Shown here: piece after piece, positions 21,335-32,090 of the stretch | Numbering within the stretch: the first letter of the stretch is position 1 | How the letters are laid out: the number at the start of each line of letters is the position of its first letter | Assembly: GCA_026225945.1 (NCBI GenBank) | Contig: JAMJFZ010000818.1 | Span: 2,585,501 to 2,649,500 of the forward strand | Direction: 5' to 3' | Source of the DNA: Cricetomys ansorgei | Taxonomy: Eukaryota; Chordata; Mammalia; Rodentia; Nesomyidae | Length of the DNA: 64,000 nt | Translations under genes and position numbers: made by a program | Notes under the pieces: model-generated | What the model was told of the DNA's origin: nothing | The model's input: only the letters and a program-made list of their open reading frames with translations | Databases searched by the model: none

Positions 21335-23039
21335 TCTTACTTTTGTTTTCTTTCAGAGTCATTTCCCGCAACTTGTACCTTACAAGTTGGCCAGCCTGAA
21401 CTTGAACTTTGATCACTCAAACCCTCATAGCTTTGGTATCTGGCGACGTCAAGGTCGTTAACTGTGATGTTCGATCATAACTCTTTCCATCCTCCATTCT
21501 TCAAGACTAATGATCAACCCCCTTTCTACACCCTGTGTGAAAACCCAGTGGGCTTTTCATAATAGATGCTATAATTGTCGTTGTTCCGAAGGTGGGGTGC
21601 AAAGCCAGCTTTCTAGAGAAATCACAGAGAAAGGAAACCGAAAGGGACGACCCAGAGTACACAACTCCCTAAAACAATGAGAAGTCCCCCCCAAAAAAAC
21701 TATGGGTGCTGAAGGATGTGGTCGATGCAGGAGATGGGGAGACCCATTCGCCCTACGCTTTCAGTGTACGTCTGCGATGAATGTAAACCGTGGGTTAAAA
21801 CCATCCCCCAACTCTGTTTACCCAGCTGCATGTGGTTCAGCATCTGCCTGTCACAGTTTAATGCTGTCTCCTTTCTCTCTCTTCCACAAAGCCCAGGCCT
21901 CCCACTGAAGGGGCCTGGAGCACGCTGGGAAAACACTCCCACCTGAGTTGCACAAAAGACCTCAGGAGTGGAGGAAGCTGGCTCGCGGCCAGACGGAGGC
22001 ATCCGGGCTGATGGGCCGAGCAGGGAGGTCTGATGGCAGGGCCTAGGAACACACATCCTCCCCATCCAAAGGCAAACAGCCCTCGAGGTTTTGAAGAGCA
22101 TCGAGTTAGGGGCGGCAGCTACAATGGGACCTCCTGATTGTTTTTAATCTTTCTTATGAGTGAGCGTGGACTTAGAGGAACACACACGCAGAGCGTAGTG
22201 ATTGCCTCAGTGGACTCCCCAAGTGAGTATCCGGCTCTGAAAAATAGAACATTGTCTGTCCCATAGAACGCGCCCATCTTGCCCTCCTAACTGGCATCCG
22301 TCTCCCACTTCCTAACTTGTACCCATCCCCGCCAACCCTCATCTATCTCCCCAGCCCCCAAAGACATCCCTCTCACGACTTACACCGCTAAGGATTAATT
22401 TTGTCGACATATTCAGTGTCTTCCCTTGTAACTGGGTTTTACTTGTCAACCCAAAGACACAATTCTCAACTCAAAGAGGACAGGAGAATTTATTCTGGAG
22501 CCGAACACAAGTGATGTGGTCACGGGCTCGGGTTGTCCCCCAGTTCCATGCTTCATAGCGATGGAACGGCAACAACAAGAAAACACTATTCTGATGTATT
22601 GGTGGCGCTGTCAGGCAAGTAGGGAAATCTCTGCTGTCGGCCTCTGATGCTAAATGACCCACTCTTAGCCTTTGGTCGGCGAAAGATAACGCTCTGTGAA
22701 ATCAGTACATTCCAAGAGGTTTCACCTGATAGTCAAGGATGTTAAGTCAGACACAGCGGTAGTCAAGGGATGGCCATTAACGAGGCTAATGACAGCCCCA
22801 AATAAATTGTGTTCAAGGTCTGGACCAGCAGTATTCCAACCTCCTCACAATCACTGAAGTTCTAATCAGTTAATCATCCTTGCAGAAGGCTCAGTGTAAG
22901 GTATGGTTTGTTTCTGGAACTTTCCTTCATACGCTCAAATGGCATGCGTGAATCCACTGTCAGGGTGTCGGAGAGCTTTGTTTCTGTTCTGTATGAAGCT
23001 GTTTGGTTCTTGCTGAGCGGTCACCCCACCCTGTGAATC
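21335..23039. other. single-copy non-coding stretch
   Basis: No gene supported; the 133-codon minus frame at 21700-22101 has no domain. About 22375-22500 and 22800-22900 are AT-richer with ATTAATTTTG, CAGTTAATCATCC and similar words, and may hold conserved elements. I could not assign repeats. Confidence 0.4.
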
Positions 23040-23464
23040 CACCTCATTGTACCGGCCAGTTCTACTGTTGGTGGGCATTTGGATCGTTACCAGTTTGGAA
23101 TTTCTGTGAACCAGTGACCAGGAAATGTTGTTTCTCTACGTCCCTTGGTGTGTTCATGTCGGCTGGACACCTTCCCAGGAATGGAGCTTCTGGGAAAGGA
23201 TATGTGTGTATCCACAGGGATCACGACTGTTCTTTAGAGCAGTGTCTGGATCGATTTATGACCTCACATCAAGGGCAAGAGTTTATGTGCTTGAATTGTT
23301 CTCACGCACGTCAACCGTGGTACCCTCTGTCCTTTGAACTGTAGCTTTTCTGGTAACGGGGTGATAGGATCTCAAGTGTTTGTTAGGGTTTCTGAGGGGA
23401 CCGTCAAAGCTGATCACCTTTTACATGCTTGCTAGTCCTTTGGAGATGTTTTTGTGAAGTATCC
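23040..23464 (-). repeat. old L1 3'-end fragment (antisense)
   Basis: Read on plus, GTTGGTGGGCATTTGGATCG, TTTGGAATTTCTGTGAACCA, CTTCCCAGGAATGGAGCTTC and a later TTTTACATGCTTGCTAGTCC line up in order with the reverse complement of a mammalian L1M 3' region. Strongly diverged. Confidence 0.5.
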
Positions 23465-23582
23465 GATCATGTCTCATGTAGCCCAGGCTACCCTCCAGCT
23501 CACTATGTGGCCGAGGATGATCTTGAATGTCTGATCCTTCTGAGTGGTGGGAGTGCAGAAGCGTGTGCCTCCAGGCCTGGCC
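23465..23582 (-). repeat. B1 SINE
   Basis: GTAGCCCAGGCTACCCTCCA, GAGGATGATCTTGAATGTCT and GAGTGGTGGGAGTGCAGAAG are diverged antisense B1 landmarks. Confidence 0.65.
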
Positions 23583-23784
23583 TAGAGTTTATGTTTCTAA
23601 AGAAAGCATTCACAAGGGACCCACTGCTGTCTTTAGAGCTCCGTGTCTGGCATGCTTAGGGCCTTGCCTTGTGTTCTCAGAGCTGGGGTGCTGCTTGGTG
23701 GTGGGGTGTCTGCAGGTGATAGCTAGAGCAGCCCACAGCCAGAAAAACAACAACAAAACCTCCCAGAAACCTGGTTCTCTATTA

Positions 23785-24130
23785 GCGACTTTTCTCATGG
23801 CTATGACCCAATGCCCAACAAAAGGAACTTAAAGGAAGAAGGGCTCAGTGTGGCTCAGAAAGCGAGCACAGTACATCATGGTGGCAGCACGTCGAAGCCC
23901 GTGGTCTCGTGGCACCCAGAGAAAGGAAGCAGAGGCAGATAGACTCTGACTCTCAGCTCACCGTCTCCTTTTTATTCAGTCCAGACCCCAGCCCATGGGA
24001 TGACCACATTCAGGGCGGGTCTTCCCACTTCAGTTAGCCTAATCTAGATCATTCCTCATAGGCACACTTTGAGGCCGGTCTCCTTGGTAACCCCAGATCC
24101 TATCAAGTTGACCATCAACCAAGATCAACC
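23785..24130 (-). mobile_element. rodent LTR-like repeat
   Basis: Same superfamily as 62337-62680: TCATGGCTATGACCCAATGC, CATCATGGTGGCAGCACG, CCACTTCAGTTAGCCTAATC, and CTATCAAGTTGACCATCAAC near the end. Family name uncertain. Confidence 0.5.
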
Positions 24131-24166
24131 ATCACAATGTCTGGCAGGTTCCAGGCATTGGCATGT

Positions 24167-24338
24167 TGGTTTGTTTTTGTTTTGTTTTGTTTTGTTTTCC
24201 AAGACAGGGTTTCTCTGTTGTAACTCTGGCTGTCTTGGAATTCACTCTGTAGACCAGGCTGGCCTCGAACTCACAGAGATCCGCCTGCCTCTGCCTCCCG
24301 AGTGCTGGGATTAAAGGCGTGTGCCGCCACTGCCCGGC
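24167..24338 (-). repeat. young B1 SINE with target duplication
   Basis: Full-length antisense B1: (GTTTT)n tail, AAGACAGGGTTTCTCTGTTG, TAGACCAGGCTGGCCTCGAA, CACAGAGATCCGCCTGCCTC, GGGATTAAAGGCGTGTGCCG, CCCGGC. The 8-base target duplication TGGCATGT at 24159-24166 and 24339-24346 is perfect. It is the best-preserved B1 in the window. Confidence 0.95.
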
Positions 24339-24346
24339 TGGCATGT

Positions 24347-25074
24347 CGTTTTTGATAAGGTTCTCAGGAAACTCTCATGCATATTCAGTTGGAATGTTCT
24401 AGGGTTTCACCATACCCATCCATCATTCTAGAAATCCTCAGAGTGAACCTGAGAAACACCGCTTCTCTTTTCAGAATAGCCAAGAAGTAGGCATAAACAC
24501 GAGCGGGACAATTTCTCTCAGCCCCTGGCACTGGGTGTCTAATTCGTGACAGACATGCAGCTGATCATTTTCACTTGCTGCTGCTTCCAGGCTAAGAAGA
24601 AAACAGATACCCATGTGCTTCTCCCACCAATGTATAAAGTTCACACTGTCCTAGGAAAGGGGCCAGAGGTCTCATCCAACCGGGAAGCTGGGCTCCCTCA
24701 AAGGGACACGGACTGTAGGCGCTCACGTTTCCTGCAAAATGCTCATCATTGAGTTTCTCTCCAATGCTGAAGGCTTCCAGAAGCTTCTATTTGGGTTTGT
24801 TTTGTTCTAAAGTCATGGCATGGGGCTGTTTCCATTTAAAATGTCTCTAAGTAAAGCCATCCTGATGTCACATTTCTATGTCTGCACACACCCAGGAAGG
24901 CACACACATGGCTACCCAAGATGCACTTGGGTCAGAGAAAGAGATGAGAGGTTATAGATGAGAGACAGGAAGCAGCATCCAGACTTCCAGGCCAGGCCAG
25001 TCTTTTAAAGCTTCACGGGAACCTTCTTGGAGTACAGACCCAGCCTCCCTTTCCCCTAATCTCTCTGCATGTGG
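24347..25074. other. single-copy non-coding stretch
   Basis: No gene or confident repeat recognised. Confidence 0.45.
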
Positions 25075-25315
25075 AGACCAGAGGGGTGGGCTTCATGCAT
25101 CGTTCTCAGTTACTCTCCATTCCCGTCTCCCCATTGAGCCTGGAGCTCACCAATTGGCTAGGCTAGCCACCTGTAAGCCGTAGGGATTCACCTGTCTCTG
25201 CCTCTTTAGCTCAGATTTATTTCCCTGTGCCCAGCTTTTAAGTGGGTACCGAGGACCATATACTTTCAGGGTAGGTGCTATCCTTTACTGAGGGTCACCT
25301 ATCCCCAGCCCCTGT
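25075..25315 (-). repeat. RSINE1-type SINE
   Basis: Antisense RSINE1 order: TTGAGCCTGGAGCTCACCAA, GGCTAGGCTAGCCACC, GATTCACCTGTCTCTGCCTC, then CACCTATCCCCAGCCC at the tRNA-like head. Confidence 0.6.
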
Positions 25316-25762
25316 AAAGGAGTATGAGAATATTCCAGCAGCAAGAGTCTGGGAGGGAATCTTATATTTCTTGTGCTGATTCACCAGAGTGAAGCCTTTG
25401 ACACCCAGAACCCAGGGCGAAATGTAGCTTTCCCTCACTCAATGATGGGAGCGTGTTCTAAGAAAAGTCTAATCAGGCCATTTGGCCACCATGTCCACAC
25501 TGAATCTTACTGCGCATGGACACAAACTTGGGCCTAGAGGTCAGTCGCTCCCTGTGGCTCTGTAGAAAACACTTTGTTTTAATGGGAACAGCTATGCCCA
25601 AATCACAATGAAAACAAACACGGGTGGTGAACACGGAACCAAAAGAAGTTGTTCATCTTCATGGTCAAATATAGTAGGTGCTGTACCTAATTGTTGAGCT
25701 CTATACTTTCATATAAACGGTCTCTGCTTATAGAGTGGTGTTAAAATTACCTTTCCCTGGAC
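25316..25762. other. single-copy non-coding stretch
   Basis: No gene or repeat family recognised. Confidence 0.45.
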
Positions 25763-25832
25763 TGAAGATGTAGCTGAGATTCACGGCGCTTGCTTGCCAA
25801 GCACCAGACATGGGTCTCGCCTCCTGCAAAAA
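25763..25832 (+). repeat. ID-like SINE fragment
   Basis: GATGTAGCTGAGATTCACGG, GCGCTTGCTTGCCAAGCACC and a CCTCCTGCA end resemble a diverged ID element. Confidence 0.5.
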
Positions 25833-25879
25833 ACTACATGACACGTCTTGCTTTTAGTGAGCAAGTATGTGACCCCAGA

Positions 25880-26132
25880 GGTCCATGTCGGGTGTCTTTC
25901 TTAACCAATCTCCACCTTAATTTCAGAGGCAGGATCCCACTGAACCTGGAGCTTCAGTTTTGGTGAATGTAACCAGCCAGTGAGTTTCAGGGATCCGCCT
26001 GTCTTCTTCCCCAGTGCTGGGGTTCAGAAGTGTGGATGCGCCTGGCTTTTAGGAAGTTTCTGGGTACCCAAACTCACGTCCTCGTGCCTGAGCAGGAAGC
26101 GCTTGACACGTTGAACTATGTCCTTCAACCGT
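25880..26132 (-). repeat. RSINE1-type SINE
   Basis: ATCTCCACCTTAATTTCAGA, CACTGAACCTGGAGCTTCAG, GGATCCGCCTGTCTTCTTCC, AGTGCTGGGGTTCAGAAGTG, then AACTATGTCCTTCAACC. Confidence 0.65.
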
Positions 26133-26301
26133 CCATTCTTAACCAGCTGTTAAACGATTGACTAAACTCTGCTCACCAGTGTCACCTCAGACAGGATTAT
26201 ACATCATGTCACGATGTTGAGAGAAGCCTGCAGGCTTCTTCTCAGGTCTACCATAATCTACGTTCATTCAATAACAGCAATTAGTAGTTGCACTAATATT
26301 T

Positions 26302-26407
26302 AAGACAAGGCCTCACTGTCACTCAGGCTAGCCTCAGATTTTCAATCCTCCACAGTGTTGAGTGTGTTAAGCAAGCACTCTGTGGCTGGGCGGCACCACC
26401 AGCCCAA
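26302..26407 (-). repeat. B1/B4-type SINE fragment
   Basis: TAAGACAAGGCCTCACTGTC, CTCAGGCTAGCCTCAGATTT, then AAGCAAGCACTCTGTGGCTG, in antisense order. Confidence 0.55.
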
Positions 26408-26694
26408 GCATGCATCCTTGTCAACAATACCCTGCTAACAATCAACACAGGATATCATCTGACCAATCAGATGGCACATTCCATGAAAACTGCTGGGAAG
26501 CCTGGTGTGGGAACATATAAACTCTTCAAGATGCCTAGATTCCAATGAGGTAGCCAGATGCCGAAGGGCAGCTGACAGCTCGGACATGCTCTGCCAGCTG
26601 TGTGGGGGTTTTGACTGCATTATCTCCTCTAATGCTCACCACATTTTTAGCTTTCAGAGCTGAAATAAACCAAGGCCCCTATATCCACAGTGGT

Positions 26695-27065
26695 GGGTAT
26701 GCTAGACAGTTTGCAACTTGACACAACTTAGTATCACCTGGGAAGAACATCTCAATGGGAAATCCTCTAGATCAGATAAACTTGAGAGTATGAGTATTGG
26801 GGAATTGTCATGATTATTTATTGATGTAGGAAGGCCCAGTCCATTGTGGGTGGCACCATTCCCTAGGCAGGGGCCCTGAACTGTGTAAGAGTTGAGAAAA
26901 TGAACTAAGAGCAAGCAAGGGTGTGTTTCTTTCTCTCTACTCCCGAGTTTGATGTGATCTGCTTGAGCTCCTGCCTTAATTTCCCCTCAGTGACAGACTG
27001 AGAGACAGAATTATAAGTTGGATTAACCTCTTCTGCAGCCCAAAGTTGCTTTTTTTCATCACAGA
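26695..27065 (+). mobile_element. rodent LTR-like repeat
   Basis: Sense orientation of the family seen at 2771 and 29262: TTTGCAACTTGACACAACTT, GATGTAGGAAGGCCCAGTCC, CATTGTGGGTGGCACCATTC, a degenerate polyadenylation segment GTTGGATTAACCTCTTCTGC and TTGCTTTTTTTCATCACAG at the end. Confidence 0.6.
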
Positions 27066-27229
27066 AATGAGATGAGGACAGCCTCTGAATTTGGAGTAGT
27101 CTGCAGTAAGTATCACGATAGAGTTTTACTACCTGATAAAGGCAAGGCAGATGAGCAGCAGCTGGATGAGTAGGGCTAGACCAAATACGATGTGTTCATT
27201 CCCTTCTTTGGCCCCTGTCTTGCTCAACG

Positions 27230-27450
27230 CACTATGAGCACCACAACCTCCAGCAAGCCTTCTCTGATGTTGCAGAATGACTTAACTGCCTCCCTCATGC
27301 TCCTCCTCAGTATTTGGTTACTAACTGAATCTTCAAGGAAGAGTGCTCCCCTACAGTCCAGCCCCAGCCTCCCACAGGAGCTTTGAGGCAAGGATGAAAG
27401 ATGGAGGTGTGTACTCATTCATTCATTCATTCATTTATTCATTATTATGT
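27230..27450 (+). repeat. L2-like fragment with (CATT)n
   Basis: CTCCAGCAAGCCTTCTCTGA and CTCCCTCATGCTCCTCCTCA resemble a mammalian L2 3' region, followed by (CATT)n at 27417-27443. Assignment is tentative. Confidence 0.4.
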
Positions 27451-28119
27451 CAGCACGCTTGTTGACCATTATAAGTCAGCTAGCCTCTGAGGTAGACTGG
27501 GGTTGTGCACCTGTAAGCAGGTTTGCTGTGCTTTCGTCGGACTCCACAGGTCAATGACAATAAACAGCAAATGTGTCACAGATTCACCAGTGTGAGATCA
27601 GGAAATACAGCTGCTGCTTGCGAACGTAGGTGGGTAGAGACTTTATTGGGGATTTTCATGGAAAATCTCCCCCTGAATTTCAGCAAATGGCCCTCCTCCT
27701 CCTCCCCATGTATATCTGCCCTTAGGTCCTTCACCTCACTGCAAAAATTATTTATTGGCCTCAGAGAGACGGCTCGGCAGGTAAGGGCATCTGTAAGCAG
27801 ATTCTACTGACTTCTTGAGTTGCCTGCTTACATGGAGTGACTGTGTTGCAGAGAACCACATGGGCAGGCACTTGGAAGTGGTCTTGAATCAAGAACTAGC
27901 AAGGAGCTGACGCCCTTAGTTCAACAATCCGAGAGGAACCAAGTCCTGCCAGCAGCACAGTGGTCTTGAAAGTGAACCCCTTCACTACTTTCATAGGAGA
28001 TTTCAAACCCTGACAACTGTGTGTAGCCTTGGAAGAGACCCCAAAGTAGAGAAGTCAGATCCGGTTCTACAGAAACTGGGAAGTAACAAAAATACATTTC
28101 TAAAAGCTAAGCATTAAAA
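27451..28119. other. single-copy non-coding stretch
   Basis: A B2/B3-like word GAGAGACGGCTCGGCAGGTA lies at about 27765. No gene seen. Confidence 0.4.
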
Positions 28120-28315
28120 ATGATTTATCTGTTTTTATTTTATGTGCATCGATCAGTGTTTGAACACTATGTGTGTTGTCTGTGTGAGGGTGTCGGATCA
28201 CCTAGGACTGGAGTTACAGACAGCTGTGAGCTGCTGTGTGAGTACTGGGAGTTGAACCTGGGTCCTCTGGAAGAGCAGCCAATTTTCTGAACTGCTGAGC
28301 CATCTCTCCAGCCCC
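28120..28315 (-). repeat. B2 SINE
   Basis: Antisense B2: TTTATTTTATGTGCATCGAT, ACAGACAGCTGTGAGCTGCT, GAACCTGGGTCCTCTGGAAG, GCTGAGCCATCTCTCCAGCC. Confidence 0.9.
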
Positions 28316-28524
28316 GTAAGCTAAGCTTTCGATAGTTTCTTATGCAGCACGGCCGACTGTTACAAAGAGAGAGTGAGAACGGATTCCAGGCTGCGTGGAG
28401 AAAGTAAAGGCAAACAGACCTTTCCTCATGCGTGTCTGATATGTATTTGAACCACCTCCCTAGCTGAGAATTGGATACTTTCAATGGGTGTATCTTTTAG
28501 ATTACTTCATTTACTTATTTATGG

Positions 28525-28680
28525 ATGGGGAGGCATGTCACAGTACGCATGTAGGGGTCAGAGGACAACTCTAGGAGTCAGTTCTCTCCTGCGACATATG
28601 GGTGCCAGGGACCAAACTCAGGTTGTGAGTCTTGATGGCGAATGCCTTTAGCCACTGAGCCATCTCTCTGGACCCCATAA
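28525..28680 (-). repeat. B3 SINE
   Basis: Antisense B3: TGTAGGGGTCAGAGGACAAC, GGAGTCAGTTCTCTCCTGCG, CCAAACTCAGGTTGTGAGTC, CACTGAGCCATCTCTCTGGA. Confidence 0.85.
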
Positions 28681-29261
28681 ATATTTTTGCAGTAGGATGA
28701 AAAGACTCTGACGGCAGAGTAGACACGGAGAGGGATGGGGCCATCTGTTGAAATGAAGGAAGAGGTCTGTGGTTTGAGTACTTTGAGGGCATTAGAAGGT
28801 TCTGGATCACTCTGGGCCACTTAATGGCTAAAGTGCATATCTGCCTTTGATCTTAGCTTCTGTTTGGTGTTGTTTTCAAGTCCCCGGGGGCAGCACTGTT
28901 AAGGTCTGCCTACTTGCTGAGCACAATTAATGCAGTGTGTAAAGATTTCATTAGCATGTGGAGAGGCTGGGATAAATCTCCCGTCATTGTGGTGATACTA
29001 ATTATTTCATCTAAAAATGTTCAGCCCTATGACTGCACTGTGATCAAAGGAAAGTTGTTTGTTTCCCTGGGGAGTCAAGCCCAGTCACACATGATACGCA
29101 TTTATTTGGGGTGGATGGGGTTTCTTGTCACAGAATTGTAGATCTCACAGGGATGTTATTTGCAAGAAGAGGGTGGATATGTGGGGGTGAGGCAACCAAG
29201 GGGGCTGGACTGCTGCTGCTTGGGAGCCTGGGCCTTGATCCACTTCCTCCTCTGCCCTAAT
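28681..29261. other. repeat-free island, candidate conserved element
   Basis: About 28890-29150 is repeat-free and dense in developmental-type words: GCACAATTAATGCAG, ATTTCATTAGCATGTGG, ACTAATTATTTCATC and GTGATCAAAGGAAAG (a TCF/LEF-like ATCAAAG). This resembles mammalian conserved non-coding elements. Conservation cannot be checked from one sequence. Confidence 0.35.
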
Positions 29262-29705
29262 TTCCTTTCTTCGGCTGTGATGAAACTCTGACTAAAAGCA
29301 ACTTGAAAGAGAACAGGAGTTATTTGGCTTACGTTTCCAGGTCATAGTCCATCACTGAAGGATGTCAGGGCAAGAACTCAAGGTGGGAATCTATAAGGCT
29401 TGCCTGCTTTCCTTGCCTGCCATTCCATGCAGCATTATCTCTAACCAGGGAAGGCACTCACAGCCATGGGCATACAGCAGGAACACCACGAAGGATGCTT
29501 CCTGCTGGCTTGTTCAGCTAGCTTTCCTACACAGTCCAGGACCACCTGCCTAGGGAATGATGCCACCCACAATGGGCTGGACTATCTATCCTATAGTAAT
29601 GTTCCCCATAGACATGGCCACAGACCAATCTAATCTAGGCAATTCCTTAATCCAGGCTTCTCCTCTCAGATGACTCTAAGCTGCTTCAAAACTCTGGGAG
29701 AAGAT
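29262..29705 (-). mobile_element. rodent LTR-like repeat
   Basis: Same landmarks as 2771-3172: GGCTGTGATGAAACTCTGAC, GATGTCAGGGCAAGAACTCA, CAGGACCACCTGCCTAGGGA, CACCCACAATGGGCTGGACT, CTCAGATGACTCTAAGCTGC. It is the most complete copy of this family here. Confidence 0.6.
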
Positions 29706-30164
29706 AACCTACTTTACACATTTATATTGTCTTATACTCCCCCCCCCCACTTTTTTTTTTGTAGAGTTCATCTGTAAACCCTTTGATGATCACTTAGGAA
29801 AGCTGTATGTTGTTTTTTTCTGAGGTGTGAATGTTGGTGCTCTGCATGTGAAGTCCAGCATTCTGAGTTCAGATCTTGGTTGCGCCGTGCTATCATTTCC
29901 TCCTAAAAGAGAAGCTCTCGGAAAGCCAGCATGTATTCACTGTGTTTGTTTCCATGTGCTTCAGGAGAGACGTCCTGACTCCATGACTGTTTGCTGAATA
30001 AATAAATGGCTCACGACACCTAGAAAGGCCCCAGGAGGTGCCAGGAATACCCATCTTTCTTGAACTCACTGCCCCTTCCTCCTTCCAGTTCCCATTCCTC
30101 CTCACCTCTCTTCTTATTCTCCACCTCCACCATCTTCCTCTTGGATTTGGGAGAAAGCAGGTGT
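29706..30164. other. single-copy stretch with C and T runs
   Basis: Adjacent C and T runs lie at 29740-29760. No gene seen. Confidence 0.45.
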
Positions 30165-30860
30165 GTTGGTTTAAATGAGGCATGCCCTCCTAAGGCTTGT
30201 TGTGCCCAGTTTTCGAAATTCCCCCCCCTCCCCAAGTACCACCAGGAGACCACCAGTTCTGATGCAAAAGTAAGTCTTTATTCTGCAGAGCAAACAACTG
30301 CACTGAGGTCTGGCACCACCACACAAGATGGCCGACACCAAGCAGCTTCCTGCAAGGGTTTTTAAAGGGAGCAGGGGATCCCTCTGATTGGTCAGAACCC
30401 AGGCACTGGATTGGCTCCTTATATGTTACTCGGCAGCAAGGATTTCTGGGAAAGCAAGTACTTGCCATTAAACAGAGAGGTTTATGGGAAAGCGAGTACT
30501 TGACATTAAACCGTGAGAAGTTAGTGCCATTACTATTAGGGGCCCCTGGCTTTTCAGGCTCAGGCATTTGAACAATTGGTTCCCGGTTGGTGGTACTGTC
30601 TGGGGAGGCTTAGGATGTATGGCCTAGCTGGAGGAAGTATGTCATCGGGGGAGGGCTTTGCGTGTTTATAGCTTCACCTACTTCCAGTTTGCTCTCTCTG
30701 CTCCGTGCTTCATGGTTGAGTTGTGACTTCTCAGCTTTCTGCTCCTGCTGTCATGCATGCCATTCTTCCCACTGTGATGGACCCTCAGCCTTCTGGAAGT
30801 GTGAGCCAAAATAAACTCTGTCTTCCTTTTCAAGGGGTATTTACACTTTGACAGGTGGCT
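30165..30860 (+). mobile_element. older rodent MaLR-like LTR, split by a solo LTR
   Basis: GGTTTAAATGAGGCATGCCC at the start, then after the insertion CATTTGAACAATTGGTTCCC, GGCCTAGCTGGAGGAAGTAT, GGGGGAGGGCTTTGCGTG, TTTATAGCTTCACCTACTTC, and GAGCCAAAATAAACTCTGTC with a polyadenylation-like AATAAA. The two parts join cleanly when 30198-30556 and one GGCT are removed. Confidence 0.65.
30198..30556 (-). mobile_element. solo LTR of an endogenous retrovirus, 359 bp
   Basis: The plus strand reads TGTTGTGCCC at the left end and GGCTTTTCA at the right, giving TG...CA ends. It is flanked by the 4-base target duplication GGCT (30194-30197 and 30557-30560). On the minus strand it has two CCAAT boxes (complements near 30387 and 30410), a TTTAAAAA TATA-like box (complement near 30357-30367) and an AATAAA signal (complement at 30277-30282). 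A 4-base duplication fits a class I (ERV1-like) element. No internal viral genes remain. Confidence 0.88.
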
Positions 30861-31029
30861 GGTAAGTACCATGGTTGTTCTGAGCTTAGATGGATTTTTT
30901 TTTTCCCTTCAGCTCTGGGAAAATGATAAAGTCTGAGAATCAAAAGCATGAGCAAAGACTAGATTTTCATTCACAGCTCCTCACGGTGAAGCCCTCACAC
31001 TTCATTCATTTATACACCTAACCATCCCT

Positions 31030-31104
31030 CATTCACCCATTCACCTATTCACCCATTCACCCATTCACCCATTCACCCATTCACCCATTCACCCATTCAC
31101 CCAC
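31030..31104. repeat. (ATTCACCC)n octamer array
   Basis: About nine copies of ATTCACCC with one ATTCACCT variant, followed by unrelated sequence. Confidence 0.95.
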
Positions 31105-31524
31105 CCTTCTGTTTAATAGATGGGTATCGATGAGTTATATGCTCAACCTTGAGCTAGGAAGACCATGGTGATCAGAATAGATATTTGTTCTTCCCCAGAA
31201 GATCTTGCAACAGCCCAGTGCTGGTAACTCACAGATGGTTGAGATCAGGAAGTTCTATGAGAAAGGATGGTACATCGATCTGAAGTTTGTGGTTCTCTAC
31301 AAATTCAGGATTGTTTTTTCTACTTCTCTAAGAAAAGTCTGTTGTCGTTTTTATAGGGCTGACTTTGAATCTATAGGCGGCTTTTGGGAGTATGGACTCT
31401 TAAGCAACAGTAAGCCTTTAAGTTCTTGAATTTGTTTCTCTATCTTAATTTCTTTCTTCTATGCCTTATATTGGTTGCTACATAATTCTTTGACCTAGGT
31501 AAGTTTATTTATTTATTTATGTTG

Positions 31525-31655
31525 TTTATTTAGTTAATTATTTGAGACAACTTCTCAATGTACAGATGAGGCCGGCCTTGAACTTTCAGCCATCCTCTTG
31601 CCTCTGCCCACAGACTGCTGGAATGACAGGCGTGTACCACCACATCTAGAAGTTG
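31525..31655 (-). repeat. B1-like SINE inside the L1
   Basis: TTTGAGACAACTTCTCAATG, GAGGCCGGCCTTGAACTTTC, CTGCTGGAATGACAGGCGTG and TACCACCACATCTAG in antisense B1 order; L1 sequence continues on both sides. Confidence 0.7.
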
Positions 31656-31784
31656 TTTGATTCTATAGTAAACGGAACTAGATTAATATCCTTTTTTTTC
31701 ATAAATCGATATTAATGTGCAGAGATATGTCTGATTTTTAATGTTGATTTTGTATCCTGCAACTTTATTTATTAGCTGTTTGTG

Positions 31785-31888
31785 TGTGTGTGTGTGTGTG
31801 TGTTGAGGGAATATCTGAGTGTGTGTGTGTGTGTGTGTGTTGAGGGAATATCTGAGTGTGTGTGTGTGTGTATGTTGAGGGAATATCT

Positions 31889-31923
<35 letters not shown>

Positions 31924-32001
31924 GAGGGAATATCTGAGTGTGTGTGTGTGTGTTGAGGGAATATCTGAGTGTGTGTGTGTGTGTATGTTGAGGGAATATC
32001 T

Positions 32002-32042
<41 letters not shown>

Positions 32043-32056
32043 GAGGGAATATCTGA

Positions 32057-32087
<31 letters not shown>

Positions 32088-32090
32088 AAT
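31785..32090. repeat. composite (GT)n array with TTGAGGGAATATCTGAG units
   Basis: Seven copies of TTGAGGGAATATCTGAG start at 31803, 31840, 31875, 31922, 31953, 31988 and 32041, separated by GT runs. Copies 3 and 6 share a TATG entry and long GT runs precede copies 4 and 7, giving a three-unit higher-order repeat of about 113-119 bases. Confidence 0.95.
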
